Shown here: piece after piece, positions 1 to 6,600 of the stretch
Layout: every line of letters starts with the position of its first letter
How positions within the stretch are numbered: the stretch's first letter is position 1
NCBI GenBank assembly: GCA_047517625.1
Contig: JAKZSO010000163.1
Coordinates: 1-7,972 of the forward strand
Direction: 5' to 3'
Length of the DNA: 7,972 nt
DNA from: JABHVE01 sp047517625
GTDB taxonomy: Bacteria; Pseudomonadota; Alphaproteobacteria; UBA2966; CAIVPW01
The notes under the pieces: model-generated
What the model was told of the DNA's origin: nothing
Database searches by the model: none
What the model saw: only the letters and a program-made list of their open reading frames with translations
Translations under genes and position numbers: made by a program

Positions 1-1
1 G

Positions 2-277
2 TCCACATCCCCGTCGTTAATTCTGCTGGATGAACCTTTTGCGGGCTTGGGAGCCGCCGAAAGCTCCGAAATGATGGCCCTGATACGCGCAATTCGCGAC
101 CAAGGCCTCAAAACCCAAAACCGTACGATTGTACTAGTTGAGCACGATATGGACGCCGTTTTTGCCCTGTCAAACCGTATTTCGGTTTTGATCGAAGGCA
201 AAATTCTGGCCACCGGAACACCCGAGGCGATCAGCGACCATGACGGGGTTCGTGCCGCCTATTTGGGGGATGGCTAA
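2..277 (+). CDS. LivG-type ABC transporter ATP-binding protein, 3' part
   Basis: This is the C-terminal part (about 91 residues) of an ABC ATPase cut by the left edge of the window; the reading frame begins at base 2. The visible part starts just before Walker B (LILLDEPFAGLG, with the catalytic Glu and D-loop), then has the H-loop IVLVEHDMDAVF with the switch His, and ends with RISVLIEGKILATGTPEAI and the terminal AYLGDG. The EHDMDAVF and AYLG signatures are typical of the LivG subfamily of branched-chain amino acid (HAAT) importers, which hydrolyse ATP on the cytoplasmic face of the permease. Walker A, the Q-loop and the LSGGQ signature lie outside the window. Only 3 bases separate its TAA from the LivF-type gene, the usual livG-livF operon order. 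The substrate (branched-chain amino acid, urea or amide) cannot be read from an ATPase alone. Confidence 0.9.
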   Translation, partial: STSPSLILLDEPFAGLGAAESSEMMALIRAIRDQGLKTQNRTIVLVEHDMDAVFALSNRISVLIEGKILATGTPEAISDHDGVRAAYLGDG

Positions 278-280
278 GGA

Positions 281-991
281 ATGGAGCCGCTCTTGACGCT
301 GAAAAACGTGTCCGCGGGGTATGGCTCGGGCCAGGTCCTTGGCCCCCTGGACTTTTCGATCAACCACGGAGATTTCATTTCATTGCTTGGCCGGAATGGA
401 ATGGGAAAAACCACCACGGTTCGATCCATTTTTGGGGTCGCGGGTTGGGTGAACGGCTCTGTCGTTCTGCATGGCCGGGAAACCCGCGGCTCGCCCCCCC
501 ACCGTGTCGCTAGGGCCGGAATTGGCCTGGTGGCCGAGGGCCGCCACATTTTCCCCAATTTGACTGTTACCGAAAATTTGGTTGGGTTTGCGGCGGAACG
601 CCGCGCTCGCTCTGATCCATGGACGCTCGACCGGGTGCGGGCCTTATTCCCGGCCTTGGCCGATCGCGCCGGGGCAATGGGAGCCACTCTTTCCGGGGGA
701 GAACAACAAATGTTGGCGATTGGCCGGGCGCTGATGACGAATCCGGATCTCTTGATTCTGGACGAGGCCACCGAGGGTTTGGCGCCCCATGCGCGCGTAC
801 TGATTTGGCAAACGCTGAAGAATTTAAAAGCCCAGGGCCTCGCCATCCTTGCCATCGACAAACACTTGGCGGCATTGGGGGAGTTGTCCGACCGGCATGT
901 GATCCTGAACAAGGGCCGGATTGTGTGGCAGGGCACGCCGGCGGACCTTAGCGGTCACCCCGATTTGGTCGCCGAACATCTCGGAATTTAG
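281..991 (+). CDS. LivF-type ABC transporter ATP-binding protein
   Basis: Complete 236-residue ATPase, normal length for LivF. Motifs in order: Walker A GRNGMGKTT (residues 37-45), the Q-loop region VAEGRHIFPNLTVTENL (84-100, with the Glu usual in LivF), signature LSGGEQQ (138-144), Walker B LLILDEATEGLAPH (157-170), and a switch region AIDKH (191-195). The switch His is replaced by Lys194; LivF proteins commonly lack His here (often Gln), so this is probably subfamily variation. The ATG at 281 is chosen because MEPLLTLKNVSAGYG aligns with the usual LivF N-terminus and a GGGGGA element (265-270) lies 10 bases upstream. It follows the LivG-type gene by 3 bases, so the two are probably co-translated and work as a heterodimer driving a HAAT-family importer. 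It is convergent with the Sel1-repeat gene. The symbol livF is withheld because the substrate is unknown. Confidence 0.92.
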   Translation: MEPLLTLKNVSAGYGSGQVLGPLDFSINHGDFISLLGRNGMGKTTTVRSIFGVAGWVNGSVVLHGRETRGSPPHRVARAGIGLVAEGRHIFPNLTVTENLVGFAAERRARSDPWTLDRVRALFPALADRAGAMGATLSGGEQQMLAIGRALMTNPDLLILDEATEGLAPHARVLIWQTLKNLKAQGLAILAIDKHLAALGELSDRHVILNKGRIVWQGTPADLSGHPDLVAEHLGI

Positions 992-1017
992 GGTTTCGGT
1001 GGCGACAGGTTCCCGCA

Positions 1018-1071
1018 CCCCAGTGCTGCGGAGCGGCGAACGCCCCAGCGCTTCTGGGGAGCGGCGAACGC
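1018..1071. repeat. Two-copy imperfect tandem repeat
   Basis: Two adjacent units, 1018-1043 and 1043-1071, both start with CCCCAG and end with the identical 14-mer GGAGCGGCGAACGC (1030-1043 and 1058-1071). The middle differs by a few substitutions and 3 extra bases in the second unit. The second unit contains CCCCAG-CGCTT-CTGGGG (1043-1059), a 6-bp stem with a 5-base loop. No run of T follows it on either strand, so it is not a convincing terminator. It sits in the convergent gap between the livF-type and Sel1-repeat genes. Its role is unknown; it could be a small intergenic repeat element. Confidence 0.6.
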
Positions 1072-1108
1072 AAAAAAAACCAGGCACGATCTGATCTTAT
1101 GGCGCCGG
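1072..1108 (-). terminator. Possible intrinsic terminator after the Sel1-repeat gene
   Basis: Read on the - strand, CCGGCGC (1108-1102) can pair with GTGCC-T-GG (1087-1080), giving about 7 pairs with one bulged T and one G-U pair, directly followed by eight T (1079-1072). The left arm overlaps the last codons of the Sel1-repeat gene, whose TAA falls in the loop. The T-run is clear, but the 14-base loop and bulge make the stem mediocre. It would end the - strand operon before the convergent ABC genes. Confidence 0.4.
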
Positions 1109-1861
1109 AACGATCAGCAACGGCGGCGGCGGCGGCGCATCGGCGGGCGCCTCTACGGCCGCCTCTACGGGCGCTTCGACTGGCGCGGCGACGGGATCCT
1201 CGGCCGGCGGTGTCGGCGCGGGCTCCGGTTCGGGCGCAATTTCCGGCGGCGGTTCAGGCGCAGCGGTCGGGCTCCACGCGGTTGCCATGCGTTGGGCCTC
1301 GGTCAGTTGGGCCTCCGACAGCTCAACGACAATCCGCAGGCGATTGCGGACCGCCGCTTCCACCCCAGCGGCTTCGGCCAACGCAAACCAGACGTGGGCC
1401 ATGACCGGGTCCCGTTCGACGCCCCGGCCAACGGCGAGCAGGATGCCCAAGTTGTTTTGGGCCTTTGCCATCCCCTGCCACGCCGCCAATTCATAGAGGC
1501 GCGCCGCTTCGGCAAAATTCTGGGTTACTCCGGTGCCGTCTTGGTGCATGACTCCCAACGCATAGCGCGCATCCGGGTAGCCCCGGGCCGATGCCTCTTT
1601 GAAAAAGCCAACCGCGCCGATGGGATCCCGTTCCGCGCCCCTGCCGTACAAATACAGAATTCCCACCCCGAACTGGGCCCGAAAATCCCCCAGGCGCGCA
1701 GCCACGGACCACTCTTCCAGCGCCGTCTCGTACTCTCCCCGCTTATAGGCCTCCAGGCCCCCCAAATAACCGGCAAAGGCGGTCCCCGTAAGGCCCAGCG
1801 ACAGCCCCAGGGCAAGGAACAATTTGCCGGAAGCGGCAACGATCCGGATTCGTAAAGACAT
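1097..1861 (-). CDS. Secreted Sel1-repeat (TPR-like) protein with Pro/Ala/Glu-rich tail
   Basis: 254-residue protein. Residues 1-30 look like a Sec signal peptide: basic start (SLRIR), hydrophobic core (LFLALGLSLGLTG) and a likely signal peptidase I site AFA|GY after residue 30. Residues about 36-168 carry Sel1-like helical repeats, for example AQFGVGILYLYGRGAERDP (62-80), ARYALGVMHQDGTGV (98-112) and AQNNLGILLAVGRGVERDP (134-152). Sel1 repeats form alpha-solenoid surfaces for protein binding and have no catalytic site. From about 197 the chain becomes a low-complexity tail of Pro, Ala and Glu with repeated PVEA units and a PPPPP run, plausibly a periplasmic linker. The ATG lies 2 bases after the UbiX stop, with AGGAAATAAGG as ribosome binding region, so it is probably translationally coupled. 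The partner is unknown and location is periplasmic or cell envelope by inference. Confidence 0.85.
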   Translation of the reverse strand: MSLRIRIVAASGKLFLALGLSLGLTGTAFAGYLGGLEAYKRGEYETALEEWSVAARLGDFRAQFGVGILYLYGRGAERDPIGAVGFFKEASARGYPDARYALGVMHQDGTGVTQNFAEAARLYELAAWQGMAKAQNNLGILLAVGRGVERDPVMAHVWFALAEAAGVEAAVRNRLRIVVELSEAQLTEAQRMATAWSPTAAPEPPPEIAPEPEPAPTPPAEDPVAAPVEAPVEAAVEAPADAPPPPPLLIVPAP

Positions 1862-1863
1862 CC

Positions 1864-2481
1864 TTATTTCCTAGTCCGGCGGCCTGGAAAAGCCCGCACC
1901 GTCGAAGCGCCATCCGATTCAGGCTCCCCCCATCTTCGCACCAGATCATGGTCGATGGGAAACAAATCAAGCACCCGGCCAACCGTTTGATCCACCATTT
2001 CGTCGATCGTTGACGGCCATTGGTAGAAAGCCGGCACGGGCGGAAATACGATCGCACCCATTTCGGACGCCAACGTCATCGACCGCAGGTGACCGGTGTG
2101 AACCGGGGTTTCCCGCACCATCAAAACCAAACGCCGGCGTTCTTTCAGGACCACATCGGCAGCCCTGGTGAGCAGGCCGGTGGTGACCCCGGTGGCGATT
2201 TCGGACAGGCTGCGCACAGTGCAGGGGGCGACAATCATGCCCATGGTGGCGAACGAGCCGGAGGCGATGGCCGCGCCAATATCATCGGGCCCATGCACCA
2301 CATCGGCCAGGGCGTGGACATCGGAAACTTTGCGGTCGGTTTCGGTCGCAAGGGTGATCTCGGCGGGCTTGGTCATCACCAAGTGGGTCTCGATCGGAGT
2401 CTGGCGCAGAACCTCCAGCATCCGCAATCCATAGACAACGCCCGAGGCGCCGCTGATGCCGATGATGAGCCGGTCTGTCAT
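1864..2481 (-). CDS. ubiX: Flavin prenyltransferase UbiX
   Basis: 205 residues, normal for UbiX/Pad1. The family enzyme joins a dimethylallyl group to FMN to make prenylated FMN, the cofactor of UbiD-type decarboxylases used in ubiquinone synthesis and aromatic acid decarboxylation. Visible signatures are the N-terminal FMN-binding IIGISGASGVVYG (6-18), the segment IVAPCTVRSLSEIATG (83-98), KERRRLVLMVRETP (113-126), HTGHLRSMTLASEMGAIVFPP (128-148) and PAFYQWPSTIDEMVDQTVGRVLD (150-172). The C-terminus (180-205) is variable. The ATG at 2481 places the glycine-rich loop at its normal distance from the N-terminus; no good Shine-Dalgarno is seen in the 8 bases after the HPt gene, so coupling to that upstream gene is likely. 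No UbiD partner is in the window. Among the - strand genes it is the one with the clearest housekeeping role. Confidence 0.93.
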   Translation of the reverse strand: MTDRLIIGISGASGVVYGLRMLEVLRQTPIETHLVMTKPAEITLATETDRKVSDVHALADVVHGPDDIGAAIASGSFATMGMIVAPCTVRSLSEIATGVTTGLLTRAADVVLKERRRLVLMVRETPVHTGHLRSMTLASEMGAIVFPPVPAFYQWPSTIDEMVDQTVGRVLDLFPIDHDLVRRWGEPESDGASTVRAFPGRRTRK

Positions 2482-2489
2482 GGGCGGTG

Positions 2490-3027
2490 TTAGCTGTGTT
2501 TCTTGATCGCCTGCTGGAGCGACGCCACCAGCGCATTGCCGATCTCGCCACCATCCCCGGCAATGCGGTCATTGATAACCGCCCGCATCACGTCGATATG
2601 GGATTTGACGATTTCCAATTGGTTGTCGCCGATACTGACTTCGCCGAGCGTGAAATCGTTCAGTGATTTCCCGAAAATCGTTATCAGAGGATAGCCGAAG
2701 GTGCCGCCCTGGCCCTTCAATTCGTGGGCCACATTGCTAATCTTCTTGAACAGCTTATGGCGTTTGCCCTTGTCGGGATCGTCCACCATCGCCTTATGAT
2801 CGGCCATGAGGTCGGTCAGGGTCTGCAACACCCAATCGGGATAGTCCTCTTCGGCCTGTTTCCATTTCCTTCATGGCTTTTTCCAGGGCGCCACCCGCCA
2901 GTCTTGGCGGCCCGTCCTGGGGACCGGCGCCCGCGGTTTTGGCCTTCAAACGGTTGCGGATGCGGAAATACCGCACCTTGGTTTCCGCGCGCGGGGCGGC
3001 GGCTTCGGTTTCGTCAGGAGTCGTCAT
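2490..3027 (-). pseudogene. HPt-domain phosphotransfer protein, interrupted by a one-base frameshift
   Basis: Two overlapping reading frames together make one protein. The first starts at ATG 3027 (MTTPDETEAAAPRAETK...), continues with KVRYFRIRNRLKAK and ends out of frame at 2794. The second, open from just after a TGA near 2872, reads QAEEDYPDWVLQTLTDLMADHK and carries the HPt core NVAHELKGQGGTFGYPL with the probable phospho-accepting His, ending at TAA 2490. Dropping one base from the AAA at 2859-2861 joins them as ...KEMEQAEEDYPDW..., and the span of 538 bases (3n+1) then gives 178 residues. No ATG exists in the second frame before the HPt core; GTG 2831 is the only obvious internal start and has a poorly spaced purine-rich stretch. 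HPt domains relay phosphate between His kinases and response regulators. The first ATG overlaps the 3' end of the response regulator gene by 14 bases. Either true inactivation or a homopolymer sequencing error. Confidence 0.8.
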
Positions 3028-3565
3028 GGATGATCTCGATTTCACTTTCCGGCTTGACTCGGCGGTTTTTGCCCGGAGGCGCCGCGCTGCGCCGCCTGCG
3101 ATCGGGGCCAAAAAAAGTATCAAGCAGCACGAATTGGCGCGGGCTGCCAACCACCAGCATCAATCGCGTTAACAATTGGCCAACCGAGTAAGGTTTGGCA
3201 ACAAATTCCGTCGCCCCCAGGTCCCTGGCCTCCGCCACCTTTTCGGCATCTCCGTACCCGGAAACCATCACAAAGGGGATGAACCGGTCCGGCGATTCTT
3301 TCGACCGGCGCACCCATTTTAGCAGCATGGCGCCGTCGATCGGGTCCATCTGCCAATTTGACATCACCATGTCGACAGAACTGACACCCGCTTTCGTCGG
3401 ATTTTCTTTCACCTCACGGAGAAACTCGATTGCTTCGCCACCGTGCCCCTTTTCGATCACGTTGCCGACGCCCAGGGCACTGAGCAGCATGCGCTGCATC
3501 CGCCGCATGTAGCCATTGTCCTCGACAACGAGGATGGTTAACAGGCCAAAATCATAAGTCGCCAT
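3014..3565 (-). CDS. CheY-like single-domain response regulator with Asn at the phospho-acceptor site
   Basis: 183 residues: a receiver domain (about 9-140) plus a short basic then acidic tail. Receiver landmarks are the acidic pair E15-D16 in ILVVEDN, the Ser at 102 (VMVSGYG) and Lys124 in FVAKPYS. The phospho-acceptor position, DMVMSNWQM (65-73), has Asn70 (codon aat) where Asp is normally found. All other receiver hallmarks are intact. The tail has FFGPDRRRR (151-159), a feature I associate with alphaproteobacterial receivers next to HPt genes. ATG 3565 is the only plausible start after an upstream in-frame TAA; the Shine-Dalgarno is weak. The downstream HPt gene overlaps it, suggesting a phosphorelay pair whose sensor kinase is not in this window. 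With Asn70 it could act unphosphorylated, as a phosphate-independent binding protein, or be inactive. Confidence 0.88.
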   Translation of the reverse strand: MATYDFGLLTILVVEDNGYMRRMQRMLLSALGVGNVIEKGHGGEAIEFLREVKENPTKAGVSSVDMVMSNWQMDPIDGAMLLKWVRRSKESPDRFIPFVMVSGYGDAEKVAEARDLGATEFVAKPYSVGQLLTRLMLVVGSPRQFVLLDTFFGPDRRRRSAAPPGKNRRVKPESEIEIIHDDS

Positions 3566-3670
3566 ACCAGTGTCCGCGTATTGTTCGTGTTAACTAAACC
3601 CGTACTAACACACAAATATTCAAGATATCCACAGCGGATTTCCAGCCGAACGGATCGTCAACAGCCAGGC
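3566..3670 (-). promoter_or_regulatory. AT-rich upstream region of the response regulator operon with inverted repeat
   Basis: This 105-base gap between the oxidoreductase stop and the response regulator start is clearly richer in A and T than the flanking coding DNA. On the - strand TTGAAT followed, after 19 bases, by TTTAGT is a weak sigma-70-like pair with a long spacer. An inverted repeat GTGTTA (3587-3592) / TAACAC (3606-3611) with a 13-base spacing overlaps the possible -10 side and could be an operator. The 3587 arm also lies within a GTTAAC palindrome (3589-3594). No convincing terminator for the oxidoreductase gene is visible: no stem followed by a T-run. Promoter and operator roles are inference only. 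Confidence 0.3.
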
Positions 3671-6600
3671 TCAAGGCCGCGCCTGAAGAGCGATCAGGCA
3701 TTTGTCGATCCATTGGGCCGTAAGCTTTTCTTGAACGGAGTTTTGGCGCAGCCGCTGGCGCAGGGCCGGGAAATCCACATGGTCCAAATTCTGATCCTGG
3801 GCAAAACACGAAAACACCACCGTGCGCTCGCCAGTCTTGGGGTCCACATGGGGTTGCAGGCACTGGGCGCAAATTTCTTTCATCATGCACTGCATCGGTG
3901 AATTGACCGATGCAATCCCGACATGGCCGGGCTTTAGGTATTGGGCCAGAACCGTCCGCCTGGCCTCGCCCACGGCCTCCATCATGCGGTCCGAGCCGAT
4001 GGTCACCACACGATCAACTTCGGCCAGGGAAATCGGCGCATCGCCCAGGTTACCGGCGCCATACGCCGCCATCGCCTCGACGATGTTGCCAACAAATACC
4101 TGGTCCTGGGGGCGATCGGCGGTAAAACCCGGAGCCTGGTCGCAGCACCACACCACGGCGTCCGATGCCGCCTCGATTTCCTCGACTTTGAAGCGATCCT
4201 GGGGCGTCCGATAGGCGGCAAAATACAGCACCCGGCTGCCCGCCGCCCGCATTGCCCGGCCAATGGAAAACAACACGGCATTGCCAAGGCCGCCGCCTGC
4301 CAGCAGTACGGTTTCGCCGCCGGGAGTCTGGGTGGGCTCGCCGGTGGGCCCCATCATCACCACCGGCTCCCCCGGTTTCAGCGTCACACACAGATCAGAC
4401 GAGCCGCCCATTTCCAGGATGATCAGCCCCATCAGGCCTTTGTCGGGGTCCGCCCAGGCGCCGGTGAGAGCGATACCCTCCATCGCTAGTGTGGTGCCAT
4501 TGACCTTTAGGGCCAGGGTTTCGAAATTCTGCAGGCGATAGAACTGCCCGGGCTGGAACCGCCGCACCGCCCGGGGCGCACGGACCACCACCTCGACGAT
4601 GGTCGGGGCCAGGCGATTGACTGCGTGGACGCTGGCCCGCAGTTCGTCATGGAGCCCCGCCAGGAACCCAGTGTCTTCCATCGGGCTCGCCGGCTCAACC
4701 GCCTCCAGCATGCGCGAAACCACCGGGTAGCCTTGTTTAGAGCTGGCCAGCGCGCCGACCACGTTTCCGGCGAACGACGGATGCAGATCACCGAAAAAAC
4801 TAATGGCGCGGCCGTCTGGGCGTCGAGCGCACAGGACCTGGACCTGGTCCGGTTTGCGGGTGCGGTCCGGCGTTACAGCGGTGCCGGTTTCGTCCACGGC
4901 CTGGAAATAGCGGCCATCCAGGTGGACATTGGCCGGGTCTTCGCGCCCCAGAACAGTGTTGGGCTGGGTTCCGGCGGCAATCAGCACCGCCCGGGCGGGC
5001 AAGCGCTGAACCGTTCCGGTATCGATCCAATGTCCTTCGCGTTCTTCCCGGGTGTATTGCTGTTTGGCCAGCGTGATGGCCTCGGCATGGCCGTTGGCGT
5101 CCACCTCGACCGCCACCGGTGTCAGGCCCTCGGCCAGGCGGATGCCCTCCTCGAAGGCCTTGCCGACCTCTTCATGGTTCAGAGTGTAGCTAGGGGAATC
5201 GATCATGCGTTTGCGATAAGCGATGGTGACCCCGCCCCAGCTTTGCACCAGTTCCCTGATTTCGGCCGGTCTGCCGTCTTTGGCCGCCGCCGCCCGTTCG
5301 GCCCGGATGGCTTTTCCATGGGCCAAGAATTCATCCGCAATCGCGGTTTCTTCGGCATCCCACCGGGCCCGCACGGCCTTCTCGCCGCGGTCGGCGCACA
5401 AGGCCTCATACCGGCTCAAGAATTTTTCAACCTGGACCGGGTAATAGGCCATGGCTTCGGTGGCGGTATCGATGGCTGTCAGGCCGCCGCCGATCACCAC
5501 CACCGGCAAACGCAGTTGCATGTTCGCGATCGTGTCGGCCCGGGCCGCGCCGGTGAGCTGCAGGGCCATCAAGAAATCGCTTGCGGCGCGCACCCCCCGG
5601 GCAAGGCCGTTGGGCAGCGGCAGCACGGTTGGCTTGCCGGCGCCGGCAGCCAAGGCCACGTGATCGAACCCGGCGCCGAATGCCTCATCGATGGTAATCG
5701 TGCCACCCAGGCGCACCGCCCCATGCAAGGCGAACTGACTGCGGCGTTCCAGCAGCAAGCGGATCAATTTGAGGAAGTTCTTGTCCCAGCGCACGGTAAT
5801 GCCGTATTCGGCGACGCCCCCAAACCCGGCCATGACCCTTTCATCCAGGTTTTCGTACAGGTCGTTTACGTCGCGGATGGGTAGGAACGGCACCCGATCC
5901 CCCGCCGCCGTAATCCCGGACATGTTGGCCGGCAGGGGCTCGATTTTCAGGCCGTCGATCGCCACAACCGTGTGGCCGTCGTTCATCAGGTGATGGGCCA
6001 AAGAAAACCCCGCGGGCCCTGTTCCTGCCACTAGCACCCGCTTTCCCGTCGCCGCTCTGGGGATCGGCTGGGCGAAATTCATGGGGTTCCACCGGGTCAG
6101 CAGGGAATAAATCTCAAACCCCCAGGGCAACTCCAACACGTCCTTCAGTGTTCGGGTTTCCACTTGCGGAATATCCACCGGCTCCTGGCGCTGGAAAATG
6201 CACGCCTTCATGCAATCGTTGCAGATGCGGTGGCCGGTGGCCGCCACCATCGGATTATCGACAACAATGATCGCCAAGGCGGCGAGGGACAGACCCTGGG
6301 CTTTGGCCGTGTGCATTTCCGAAATTTTCTCTTCCAGCGGGCACCCGGACAGGGTCACGCCAAAATGGCTTTTCTTGAACGGCGCCGCCTCGGCGGCCTG
6401 ATCCGTCTTTTCCCGCAAGCCTTTGGAGCAAGAATCCTTTCCCTGATTATGGCAAAAAATGCAGTAGTTTGCCTCGTCCAGGGCCTTGTCCAAACCGCAT
6501 CCAGGGTCGGTCAGCGCGAACCCAATCCGCCGCCGCAACTGGTTCCCCGCGTATGACCAGGCCTCGACCGGTGTTTCCGAGCTATCGACCCCGCTGGCCT

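Noticed and set aside
274..936. - strand open frame (about 220 codons) opposite the livF-type gene
   Set aside because: Antisense shadow of a gene with all ABC ATPase motifs in order.
1043..1059. CCCCAG/CTGGGG hairpin as the livF terminator
   Set aside because: On the + strand it is followed by a GC-rich stretch and a run of A, not T.
1018..1071. Direct repeats as a CRISPR fragment
   Set aside because: Only two units lie directly end to end with no spacer between them, and no cas gene is nearby.
1292..1855. + strand open frame (about 187 codons) opposite the Sel1-repeat gene
   Set aside because: Antisense shadow; the - strand protein has a signal peptide and Sel1 repeats, while the + product has no family features.
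2794..3150. A separate protein starting at ATG 3150 on the - strand
   Set aside because: The first 41 codons lie inside the response regulator gene in another frame; the natural start is ATG 3027, overlapping the regulator stop.
4625..5884. Long + strand open frame (about 419 codons) opposite the oxidoreductase gene
   Set aside because: It is the antisense shadow of a well-supported coding gene with strong codon bias; its product is rich in His, Gly and Arg and shows no recognisable domain.
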